DNA from: a virus
Strand: one strand, 5' to 3'
DNA length: 33,029 nt
IMG/VR virus record: IMGVR_UViG_3300023301_002057
Span: 1-33,029 of that record
Shown: positions 7,353 to 14,443 of the stretch, in pieces
Position numbering within the stretch: position 1 is the first letter of the stretch
How the letters are laid out: every line of letters starts with the position of its first letter
Made by a program: the position numbers and the translations under genes
The notes under the pieces: generated by a model
Told to the model about the DNA's origin: nothing
The model's database searches: none
What the model saw: the letters and a program-made list of their open reading frames with translations, nothing else

Positions 7353-9729
7353 ATAACCAGTCCCTTTGTTGTTTGATGGCTCTTGACCTTGATTTTTCAC
7401 GCTGTGAAACGCCCGAACGGTCAATTATAATGTCCGTTCCTTTGTTGCTCTTATAAGCCTTTTCAAGCCTATACAATCCTTGTAATAAAGCGGTGTCAGT
7501 TCCTGATTTCTCCTTGGCAGGAGGGTTCATCACATCAGCCCTAAGCTTCAATGGTACCTTATCCATGGCAATCCCTAGAAGCTTTTCATAAGTAAAGTTT
7601 TTATCTTCAATAATAGGTTTTAAAATGTCTCTGAACTTATTGGTACCTGAAGCATGCACCACGGATTCACCCCGTGACAGGCGGGCAGTAATCGAATCAC
7701 TTGTGGCATTACCGGGTCCTTCCAGGTCAAACACACCGTCTTTGTATTTTGGAACTGGCTTTGCCATTACTACACCCGCTTGAATTGCCGCCTGAGCGAC
7801 AATAAAAGCCGAAAATGGAAGACCAAAAGTTCCGGGGCTTAATTTAATCGCTTTTGATATTCCTACAGCTGCATTAATTCCTATTTCAAACAATGCAGTA
7901 GCCTTGTCCATGTTTGCCTGTTTGACCTTTTCGGCCCTAATTTTCTCGTTAAACTTTTTGGTTATGACTTCACGTTGTTGGACATCATCACCAGCCAATG
8001 CCAAGCTAGCTTCTTTTTCAGTTTCCAACTGGCTTATTCTTTCCTGTGAGGCAAAATAAAAAATATCTGATATACCCGAAGCTACATTTAGGGCCGTGGA
8101 TATGCCTTCCCGCATTACTTTTTCTTTGTGCTTTGCAAGGTCTTCATCTGCATTTTTATCTTTTTTGGTTGCTTCTTTTTGATCGTCTACAGCCTTATCA
8201 AGCCCATCCTTGGCCGCCTCTTGTACTTTCTTAAATGTCTTTGCCGTACTTTTTTCCAGCCCTTCAAATGGATCACGTTTTCCCGTGTCGATGCCTTCAG
8301 CTATCAGGTTGATCAAACCAAGTTCCTGCTGAAGCTTTTCTATTCTGGCGTCTATTCGGCTTACTTCAGCTCCACTCCCAGCCTGTGACCTTTCTTTTTG
8401 AGCCTCGGTAATATCATGTTCCAGTTTGGCTATAAGTCCAAGCCCGTTAATTCTGTCTTGTTCAGCCTGTATTTTAGCCCGCTGCACTTCCAGAGCTTCT
8501 TCAGCTTGTTTCTTAGCCTCTTCATCTGCTTCTACCTGCGCACGCCTGGCTTTGCCTTCAGCTTCGAAATAAGCCCTGCCAGCATCTGCCAAAGTGTTGT
8601 AATAGTCATTCTTCCTAATTTCTACATAGGTAGACCACAGCCCCTGCACTTCTTTGATGTCTTCGCCTTCCTGCTCAAAGATTCTAAGGAAATCCATATA
8701 GGCGGTACTTCCCTTTTCCAGCTTGGTAAAATCTATTTCATCAATTGGTTTTAATAGGTCTTTGACAAGTTTCCCGCCGTTGGTAAGGCCTAAATCCAAA
8801 AGAGCCTTTTTGGTCTCAAAGCTCCAATCTTGAACTGACTTAAAGGGGTTAAGACCTTCAGCAAATGCTCCAAAGTTTCTTAATGTGGTGATTAATGTAT
8901 TTAGTTCTTTGATGGCAAAAGCGATTACCCCGGTGGAGCCTTCACCTATTTCTTTCATTAGCATTGTCCAGTTGTCAGACAAATTAGACAGTTGGCCGCC
9001 TATAGTGGCAGACACTTCAGCCATAGCACCGGAAATACCCGCTGCATCTCCAAGGGCTAAAATATATGACCTCATGGCCTCATCCGTCTTGGCTACTTCT
9101 GTAGTCACCCCCTTAAAGGTGAACTTCACCCGGTCACCCTCTGAACTTGCTCTAATACCAAATTCCTTCAACCTTTCAAACTCCCCTGTTTGTGCATCAA
9201 GGATAGCTTCTGTTAGTTGGTCAAACTCCTTTCCCATAGAGGCGGCCAAATCTCCCATTTGCCTAAGCTGTTCCCTTGTAGGCTTAAATCCCTGATTGGT
9301 AAGCTTCACAAAACTTCTAGTAAGCTCTTCTACTTGAAAGGGGGTGTCACTTGCAAAGTCGGTAATCATCTCCATGGCCCTTACTGCATCGCTTTGGCTC
9401 CCAAGTGCCACCCTTAGCATGGCTTCCATTTTTTGGAATTTGGCTGTCACATCCACCACTTTGCTGCCAAGGGAAATAATGGCCTGAATAGAAAAAGCCG
9501 CCAACATAGCGGTACCCACACTTTTGACGGTTTTATTAAGACTTTCTAAACCTCCTTTTGCCTGCATGGAGGCTTCACGGGACTTCTTACCACCGTTTCC
9601 GATGGCTTTATTCATGTCCTTGATCTCCTTTTCAGACATGCCCGCCTTTCTGGCTATCTCATCGAGATACTTCTTAACAGATTCAAAAGACCTGTTGTCA
9701 ATATCTGCTCGTAAAGGTATATTAGCCAT
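7345..9729 (-). CDS. tail tape measure protein
   Basis: 794 residues. The N-terminal part has the tape-measure pattern: a region that assesses sample motion through the tail hub (AMEMITDFASDTPFQVEEL, about residues 115-135) followed by QLRQMGDLAASMGK and LTEAILDAQTGEFERLKEFG. Hydrophobic helices lie near residue 75 and around 630-660 (ALFEIGINAAVGISKAI). The middle, about 390-560, is a long charged coiled coil rich in Lys, Glu, Ala and Gln. The protein sets tail length and helps DNA entry. Its length would correspond to a tail of roughly 120 nm if mostly helical. It follows the tail chaperone gene, the conserved order for long-tailed phages. Confidence 0.92.
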   Translation of the reverse strand: MANIPLRADIDNRSFESVKKYLDEIARKAGMSEKEIKDMNKAIGNGGKKSREASMQAKGGLESLNKTVKSVGTAMLAAFSIQAIISLGSKVVDVTAKFQKMEAMLRVALGSQSDAVRAMEMITDFASDTPFQVEELTRSFVKLTNQGFKPTREQLRQMGDLAASMGKEFDQLTEAILDAQTGEFERLKEFGIRASSEGDRVKFTFKGVTTEVAKTDEAMRSYILALGDAAGISGAMAEVSATIGGQLSNLSDNWTMLMKEIGEGSTGVIAFAIKELNTLITTLRNFGAFAEGLNPFKSVQDWSFETKKALLDLGLTNGGKLVKDLLKPIDEIDFTKLEKGSTAYMDFLRIFEQEGEDIKEVQGLWSTYVEIRKNDYYNTLADAGRAYFEAEGKARRAQVEADEEAKKQAEEALEVQRAKIQAEQDRINGLGLIAKLEHDITEAQKERSQAGSGAEVSRIDARIEKLQQELGLINLIAEGIDTGKRDPFEGLEKSTAKTFKKVQEAAKDGLDKAVDDQKEATKKDKNADEDLAKHKEKVMREGISTALNVASGISDIFYFASQERISQLETEKEASLALAGDDVQQREVITKKFNEKIRAEKVKQANMDKATALFEIGINAAVGISKAIKLSPGTFGLPFSAFIVAQAAIQAGVVMAKPVPKYKDGVFDLEGPGNATSDSITARLSRGESVVHASGTNKFRDILKPIIEDKNFTYEKLLGIAMDKVPLKLRADVMNPPAKEKSGTDTALLQGLYRLEKAYKSNKGTDIIIDRSGVSQREKSRSRAIKQQRDWLYD

Positions 9730-10449
9730 TTTTCTTTCGGTGTAATTTGGTTTTGACTTCCAGCCATCTATAGTAATTTTCTGATGTCCCGGCTGAAATC
9801 TCCTTTGCTGCTAGTTCATTGCCATCACAGTACATTAGGGTGATGTATTCATGTTCATTCAGTGCCTTTATTATTTCGCCATGGTAAGAATCCGCCTGTA
9901 GCTTTCGGCCTTCACCTGGCTGCCTTTCAAAAAGGCTTCTATGTCTGGTAGTGATGCTTCGCCAATACCCTGACAGTGCTTTATGAGGGTAGCCAAAAAA
10001 AAAGACTGATTGGGTAGGCTTTTGAAATGAGCCACTTTCTTTTGATTGTAATCAAAATCAAAAGTAGTTAAGTCTTCTTTCTTATCGAAGTACAGCAAGG
10101 CCGCTATCCAATAGTAGGTTTCCACAGGCGTGACATTAGCCAGGGTGTCACGAAGCATGAAGACCAGACCATTGAATTTGCCACTATCACCATTTTCAAA
10201 CGCCTTTGTAAGGCCATCTAAATAGGTGTTTAAAAGCTGTTCATCTACGTTTAAATCCAATCTTTTTGTCAAGTGCAGGTAATGGATAAACCGCCCCTGT
10301 GGCATGTCAGCAGGGGCGGCAAACTTATAGTAGCCCGGCAACCCGGGCAATGGTTGGATTAGTTTTTTGTTTACCTTGTCAAGCGTTATGGCTTCATAGG
10401 CCATTGGGGTTAGCCATTCGATCAATTTAGATGCAAATCGTTTGATCAT
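9722..10449 (-). CDS. tail assembly chaperone, long form by -1 frameshift (gpGT-like)
   Basis: The frame at -1 relative to the 192-residue chaperone is open from the T9 run (9995-10003) to a TAA at 9722-9724, which overlaps the start of the tape-measure gene. Slipping at the run would give about 242 residues: the first 151 of the short form plus 90 new ones, ending ...NEHEYITLMYCDGNELAA...YYRWLEVKTKLHRKKNG. The new tail looks like ordinary protein and exactly fills the 141-base gap before the tape measure. Long-tailed phages commonly make two chaperones here by -1 slippage. A second possible slip site is CTTTTTG, about 60 bases downstream. The fusion is inference. Confidence 0.6.
9871..10449 (-). 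CDS. tail assembly chaperone, short form (gpG-like)
   Basis: 192 residues, mostly helical, no signal or membrane segment. It sits immediately upstream of the tape measure, where the tail assembly chaperone is found in lambda-like and many other phages. It carries an internal T9 run at codons 149-152 (Ser-Phe-Phe-Leu) with a long open -1 frame behind it. The start at 10449 shares a base with the stop of the preceding membrane-protein gene. No firm family match by eye; the assignment rests on position, size and the frameshift architecture. Confidence 0.75.
   Translation of the reverse strand: MIKRFASKLIEWLTPMAYEAITLDKVNKKLIQPLPGLPGYYKFAAPADMPQGRFIHYLHLTKRLDLNVDEQLLNTYLDGLTKAFENGDSGKFNGLVFMLRDTLANVTPVETYYWIAALLYFDKKEDLTTFDFDYNQKKVAHFKSLPNQSFFLATLIKHCQGIGEASLPDIEAFLKGSQVKAESYRRILTMAK
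9995..10003 (-). other. T9 slippery run, candidate -1 ribosomal frameshift site
   Basis: Nine consecutive T on the coding strand, read TCT TTT TTT TTG G in frame, allow tRNA-Phe re-pairing after a one-base backward slip (T TTT TTT). The -1 frame is open for 90 codons afterwards, while the +1 frame meets TAA within a few codons (after CTA CCC TCA). A 3' stimulatory structure was not established. Confidence 0.55.
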
Positions 10450-10718
10450 TACAGTAACCCGGTTAATACGCTGATGATAACTTGAAAGGCCGTTTGCTCA
10501 ATGAAGCCAAGGCCATGAAGCAAGGAAAGCAATACTACTCCACCTGCTAAAATCTGCCCTGTTAGTTCACTGCCTTTGATGTTTCCTACACCGCCTTCAA
10601 GTGACTTGAAGTTGTCAATCACACCGCCCACTATGGGCAGTTCTCTGATGGCTCCACGCACCACACCGCCAAGCAGACGCCCAACGGTTGTATCTTTGAA
10701 TTTCTTTTTTTCCTGCAT
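10449..10718 (-). CDS. small membrane protein, possible lysis accessory
   Basis: 89 residues. The basic N-terminus (MQEKKKFKDTTVGRLLGG) is followed by a Gly-rich amphipathic region and two hydrophobic stretches in the C-terminal half (LTGQILAGGVVLLSLLHGLG and TAFQVIISVLTGLL), predicting two membrane passes. It lies directly after the endolysin gene, with the holin-like gene upstream. A second holin, antiholin or spanin-like part is possible, but no family is recognised. The hydrophobic residues and lysis-cassette position are what can be seen. Confidence 0.7.
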   Translation of the reverse strand: MQEKKKFKDTTVGRLLGGVVRGAIRELPIVGGVIDNFKSLEGGVGNIKGSELTGQILAGGVVLLSLLHGLGFIEQTAFQVIISVLTGLL

Positions 10719-10730
10719 TTCAATTTCGTT

Positions 10731-11333
10731 TTATTGGTTAATAAGATTAAGCCTGTCTATCCACCCTCTAGTAAATGCCTCCTGACTACTGTCATTGTCA
10801 ATGATGTTCAAGTAGTGCCTTCCTTGCTGCACATTCAGTAGGTTATACAGGTGCCTGGTGTCATTTTGGTTCAGCTGGTTGATACGTCCTACAGTCAATA
10901 TGCCTATATACCCATCTACTTTCAGTTTTGAATCAGCATTCCCACGGCAAAGATAATTAAATCCTGTTTGTAGGAAAACCGCTGCCCTCCTGGTACCCAT
11001 ATTCACGCCTATGTCAAAAAGCTTGTCTTTAGTTTTCTGATCATTGAGCAATTGAAGGCTGTTTGCTTCCCAAAAGAATTCCAGATAAAAAACCTTGACT
11101 GCCTCATGCAAAATCCCAATCCTTTTTAGGTTGCGTGGAAAGTTCGATTCCTTTTTTGAATCATCAATGATTTTCCACCCATACCATTTTGGATGGTGTA
11201 CCCTCGCTATTCCCATATAGGTTTCACCACCTCTGTCAGCTGCATTGGCTCCCGTACCTGCATGGTAGCCACCTTCATGGCCCATCACTTTATCGTAAGC
11301 TATCTTAAAGTCAGTCATTTTAATTGTCTTCAA
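10731..11333 (-). CDS. endolysin, GH108-type N-acetylmuramidase
   Basis: 200 residues. The N-terminal domain carries HEGGY (Glu at residue 20), followed by DRGGETYMGIAR and FFWEANSLQLL, the pattern of glycosyl hydrolase family 108, where the Glu in EGGY is catalytic. The C-terminal half (KVDGYIGILTVGRINQL) matches the peptidoglycan-binding domain that usually follows it. No signal peptide is seen, so release would depend on the adjacent holin candidate. It overlaps that gene by 14 bp. It cleaves the glycan strands of peptidoglycan for host lysis at the end of infection. Confidence 0.92.
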   Translation of the reverse strand: MKTIKMTDFKIAYDKVMGHEGGYHAGTGANAADRGGETYMGIARVHHPKWYGWKIIDDSKKESNFPRNLKRIGILHEAVKVFYLEFFWEANSLQLLNDQKTKDKLFDIGVNMGTRRAAVFLQTGFNYLCRGNADSKLKVDGYIGILTVGRINQLNQNDTRHLYNLLNVQQGRHYLNIIDNDSSQEAFTRGWIDRLNLINQ

Positions 11334-11553
11334 AAGGTGGTTTAATCTTCTTTTTTTCCTCTATGCTTCGCTCCCACTTTTTAAGGTACTTCGTTATGAA
11401 AAAACCAATCAAAGCCCCAAACGCAGCAATGAGAGAGGAAGAAAGTAGGCGAACTAGCTCATTTATTAGTTGTTCACTTGCTGCGTAAGCAGTGATAAAG
11501 CTCCCTATAGAGGCAATGGCTGTGCCTACTTTCTGTCCTAAATCAACTTGCAT
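11320..11553 (-). CDS. holin-like protein
   Basis: 77 residues with two hydrophobic segments (about 10-27, VGTAIASIGSFITAYAA, and 36-55, RLLSSSLIAAFGALIGFFIT) and a strongly charged tail (KYLKKWERSIEEKKK). This is the usual layout of small two-segment phage holins. It lies just upstream of the endolysin and overlaps it. It probably permeabilises the inner membrane to release the endolysin. The family was not identified precisely; the call rests on topology and context. Confidence 0.75.
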   Translation of the reverse strand: MQVDLGQKVGTAIASIGSFITAYAASEQLINELVRLLSSSLIAAFGALIGFFITKYLKKWERSIEEKKKIKPPFEDN

Positions 11554-11614
11554 CTGTCTTATTGTTTAAGGTGAAAAATGAATATAAGGAAAGGCTCCCC
11601 CTTCCTTATATTGA

Positions 11615-12715
11615 CTATGCTGGTACGCCTTGGACAATAGCCACAACGCCAGCTGCCCTTCTTATTCTACCCCCTACACGTAGCAAGGCACTGTATACAT
11701 CACCCTGATAGGTGGCATCGTCCACGTTTTCAAAGAATTTCACTTCGCCCATGGCTTTTTCTACAGCATTCTTTTGCCAACACAATACCCCTGCATTGTG
11801 AGTAGCTGCACCAGCTGCACCAGGATCAACTACCACGGGGGTCGCTGCATTGGTAAACCTTAATACTTCTGCACGCTCCATTATATTGAACCCGTATAGC
11901 TTCATTAGGAAGCCTTCTTTGAGGTTCAATTCACCCCCATTAACACCGTCTCTTTTGATCAAATCAGGATCGTCTTGGAGTTGGCTAATCATCTCACTGT
12001 CAAACAGGGCATACCTGTCTTTTTTGGAAATCTTAGCTTTATTCATCAAGGAACCTGCTGCCTTCAGGTCACCTTTGACGAATGCAAATCGGTTCCCAGT
12101 GGCAGAGGGCAAATGAGACAGCACAGCTGTAGCATCAGCCCCTCCAGTGGTTCTAATAATTTGCCCCGTGACAGTTGTTCCATTCATCGTTTTGCTAAAC
12201 CAGTCTTTAAGAATCCAATTTCCGGAATCTTCATTAATTGCCCCTGAATGCTCTTCTATGGCTGATTGTCGCTTGTCATAAGAAAGCTCTACTTTGTCAG
12301 CATCTACAATATGTATTGGTTCAGTAGAATAAACATCTATGGCATACACGATATCACTATCTGCCCTTTGGGAGACTGTTAGGGGCCAATTAGTATTGTT
12401 TTTAATTACTGTTGGTTTATCTCCTATTACAGGGATGTGAACCACTTTGCCTTTGAGGACATATTCATCACCATTAAATGCATAGTTAAGGAATGGATTT
12501 TCTGAATAGAGATTCTCTATGAAGTCACTTTGCCACATTTCTACCTGCACGGCCATCGGCAATACCGCTTTCATTTCCTTTGGCATCACCATGCCAGCGG
12601 TGAACACTGTCCCTGCCACTGCATAGGCATTAAGGCCAATGGATTGACCTGCTACCCCCATAAATAGGGCTACTAACACATTAAAGAGGACTGCGCCCCA
12701 CTTGATATTTTTCAT
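11615..12715 (-). CDS. major capsid protein
   Basis: 366 residues. It follows the prohead protease/scaffold gene, the standard position for the major head protein (gpT of Mu). Features of HK97-fold capsid proteins include an early strand segment (FNGDEYVLKGKVVHIPVIGD), a long central alpha/beta domain and a C-terminal GG-R-RRAAGVVAI segment. The first 45 residues are unusually hydrophobic (NVLVALFMGVAG..., AYAVAGTVFTAGM) and might be a removed delta-like region or a membrane-associating start. The ATG at 12715 is kept because an A/T-rich leader precedes it; an internal Met near residue 42 or 44 is possible. Confidence 0.85.
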   Translation of the reverse strand: MKNIKWGAVLFNVLVALFMGVAGQSIGLNAYAVAGTVFTAGMVMPKEMKAVLPMAVQVEMWQSDFIENLYSENPFLNYAFNGDEYVLKGKVVHIPVIGDKPTVIKNNTNWPLTVSQRADSDIVYAIDVYSTEPIHIVDADKVELSYDKRQSAIEEHSGAINEDSGNWILKDWFSKTMNGTTVTGQIIRTTGGADATAVLSHLPSATGNRFAFVKGDLKAAGSLMNKAKISKKDRYALFDSEMISQLQDDPDLIKRDGVNGGELNLKEGFLMKLYGFNIMERAEVLRFTNAATPVVVDPGAAGAATHNAGVLCWQKNAVEKAMGEVKFFENVDDATYQGDVYSALLRVGGRIRRAAGVVAIVQGVPA

Positions 12716-12778
12716 AATATGGTATGTTAAATGATAGATTGGTTACGTTATTTTTTGGTTGATTTTTAGATGGTTACC

Positions 12779-13306
12779 CTACTCTTTGTAAGGAACGCCG
12801 TACTGTGCCTGATACTTTTCTTTGAATAGCTCCAAGTTTTCAGCCTTCAATTGACCTGTCAAATTCTTCTTTTCCAGTTCCCTGAAGCTTAGTTCAGCAT
12901 ACTTCCCCGTTTCTGTTTTTGGTGGACTACCTAAGTGATCCATCACAGATGTGAAACCCTTCTTTTTGTCCAGGATGTTTTTCACTGTGTCATAGTTCGT
13001 CTTTGCCAATTCCACGTATTCTTCTTTTTCGGAAACCAGAATCTTCTTTGACTGGATGGCACCGTCTACCAAAGCATTTGCCTTGTCTTCCTTTGCTGCA
13101 AGGGCCACCGTTTTAAGCTTTCCTTCAAGTACTGTGACCAAGTCGTCCTTTGCTTTTAAGTCAGCCGTTAGGCTTACTTCTTTGGCTCCAAGGTCATTGG
13201 CTTTACTTACCAGTTCGGACACTGCATTAGCAATGTCTTCCTCACTGGCACCGTTTGCCAGCTGTACAAATTTTTGGCCTTTAAATGCCAGTGCAATGAT
13301 TTTCAT
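12779..13306 (-). CDS. nested scaffold protein from internal start (Mu Z-like)
   Basis: An in-frame ATG at 13306 (MKIIALAFKGQKFVQLANG) would make a separate 175-residue product equal to the scaffold half of the protease. The bases before it (AATAAAAATAAATCTCAT) are A/T rich, like the starts of independent genes here. Mu encodes its scaffold in just this nested way, with the same C-terminus as the protease. Separate translation is inferred from that precedent and the start context. Confidence 0.5.
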   Translation of the reverse strand: MKIIALAFKGQKFVQLANGASEEDIANAVSELVSKANDLGAKEVSLTADLKAKDDLVTVLEGKLKTVALAAKEDKANALVDGAIQSKKILVSEKEEYVELAKTNYDTVKNILDKKKGFTSVMDHLGSPPKTETGKYAELSFRELEKKNLTGQLKAENLELFKEKYQAQYGVPYKE

Positions 13307-13834
13307 ATGAGATTTATTTTTATTGGATGGAAATAATTTTTCTAAATCAGGATGGTTGTCATCAGACAGACTAATTACTGTAGCGGGTTCACCCTTATAG
13401 TGCAGGCGAAGGGCCACCGCCTCACTGTCACCTGGGATAGGTTCTATTGAAACCTCTTCTAATAGGGACTTGGTAAGGGTAGGTAGGCTTTGACCGGGTA
13501 GTAAAAATTCAGGTGCATCAGACACTTCTACCATTTCGGCCTTTAGGCTTACTGCATTCAGCATGCCCTTTTCCCACTTTTTTTCTAGCTTCACGGCAAA
13601 TTCATCGTCTTGGTCAAACTCCATTTCACCTACCAGTTCATTGCTTTTATTAAGCTGGATGTTATGCATTTTCCCCACAGGTGCTATTTCTGGATTGTCC
13701 CTATTTGGTCTTTGGTGTGCATACAGTAGGATAGGGTTCTTTTCATATACGCCCAGTTCTATGCCTGATGCCAAGACCCGGAACCCATATCGGTTTACCT
13801 TATTGCTACATATTACTACAGGGTGTAATTTCAT
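12779..13834 (-). CDS. prohead protease with C-terminal scaffold (Mu I-like)
   Basis: 351 residues in two parts. Residues 1-150 resemble caudoviral prohead proteases: NRYGFRV...NPILLYAHQR with a candidate catalytic His40, and MLNAVSLKAE with a candidate Ser96. After a polar linker (about 155-176) comes a helical, Lys/Glu/Ala-rich scaffold-like part (177-351), as in Mu gpI, where the C-terminal part is the scaffold. It precedes the capsid gene. The protease would trim scaffold and capsid during prohead maturation. It is the first gene of the leftward late operon, opposite the small terminase gene. Residue assignments are by motif only. Confidence 0.85.
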   Translation of the reverse strand: MKLHPVVICSNKVNRYGFRVLASGIELGVYEKNPILLYAHQRPNRDNPEIAPVGKMHNIQLNKSNELVGEMEFDQDDEFAVKLEKKWEKGMLNAVSLKAEMVEVSDAPEFLLPGQSLPTLTKSLLEEVSIEPIPGDSEAVALRLHYKGEPATVISLSDDNHPDLEKLFPSNKNKSHMKIIALAFKGQKFVQLANGASEEDIANAVSELVSKANDLGAKEVSLTADLKAKDDLVTVLEGKLKTVALAAKEDKANALVDGAIQSKKILVSEKEEYVELAKTNYDTVKNILDKKKGFTSVMDHLGSPPKTETGKYAELSFRELEKKNLTGQLKAENLELFKEKYQAQYGVPYKE

Positions 13835-13849
13835 AAGCTTTCTAATTGC

Positions 13850-13888
13850 TTTTTTTCAAAAGTGAAAGCTTTTTACCGCCAAATCAAG
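13850..13888 (-). promoter_or_regulatory. leftward late promoter candidate
   Basis: CTTGAT (13888-13883), 17 bases, then TCACTTTTGAAAAAAA (13865-13850). TTG to CACTTTTG is 20 bases, close to the Bacteroidota -33/-7 arrangement (TTG, about 19-20 bases, TAnnTTTG), with C in place of the first T. It ends 15 bases before the protease start. The same composite element with identical spacing faces the other way at 13958-13996. Confidence 0.6.
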
Positions 13889-13957
13889 CACCTAAATTTC
13901 TAATTACTAACAAGGGTGTAACCCTTACATAGTTTCCTCTACTTAGGAATTTTACGC

Positions 13958-13996
13958 CTTGATAAGGCCGTTTTATACAGTCACTTTTGAAAAAAA
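13958..13996 (+). promoter_or_regulatory. rightward late promoter candidate
   Basis: CTTGAT (13958-13963), 17 bases, then TCACTTTTGAAAAAAA (13981-13996). It ends 9 bases before the small terminase start, implying a very short leader. It mirrors the leftward element: the 16-bp downstream box is a perfect inverted repeat of 13850-13865, and both have the same upstream box and spacing. This argues for shared recognition by host sigma plus a phage activator, or by a phage-modified polymerase. Confidence 0.6.
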
Positions 13997-14005
13997 CAAA
14001 AGCAA

Positions 14006-14443
14006 ATGGCCAATCCTATCCCACTGAAAAAGCGCAAAATTCTGGCTGAATCTTACTTCTTCAACTTCTACGCACAGAAGGAAATAGCGGAATTGCTGGA
14101 CACCCCTGAAAACACCATTTCACGCTGGGTACAGGGTGGAGACTGGAAAAAAATCAGGGATCACAAGACAGTGACTAGGGACAAGCTGGTAAGCAACCTG
14201 CTGTCACAAGTCAACCAAATAGAAGAATCTGCCCGAAATGAAGGACGGCCAATGAACAGCAAGGAAACGGACAGCATCCTAAAACTTGCTATGGCCGTGG
14301 AGAAACTTGACAAGAAAATCAACCTGTCCATATACATACAGGTGTTCAAGGAATTCAATGATTTTCTTATCCGTGAAGACTTCGAATTGGCCAAACGCTT
14401 CATACCCTTCCAAAGTAATTTCATAAGGAACCACGCTGAATAA
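14006..14443 (+). CDS. terminase small subunit-like HTH protein
   Basis: 145 residues. A helix-turn-helix lies near residues 22-48 (AQKEIAELLDTPENTISRWV, then GGDWKKIRD), followed by a helical C-terminal half that likely oligomerises. This resembles small terminase proteins of Mu-like phages (gp27/DUF1804 type), which recognise DNA for headful packaging. It is the first gene of the rightward packaging operon, and its stop overlaps the large terminase start (TAATG). It starts 9 bases after a promoter-like element, with no Shine-Dalgarno sequence. Confidence 0.82.
   Translation: MANPIPLKKRKILAESYFFNFYAQKEIAELLDTPENTISRWVQGGDWKKIRDHKTVTRDKLVSNLLSQVNQIEESARNEGRPMNSKETDSILKLAMAVEKLDKKINLSIYIQVFKEFNDFLIREDFELAKRFIPFQSNFIRNHAE

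Noticed and set aside
8885-9295. 136-residue rightward open frame inside the tape measure gene
   Set aside because: It is a shadow of the tape-measure coding strand; the opposite frame has clear tape-measure motifs and the operon direction is leftward.
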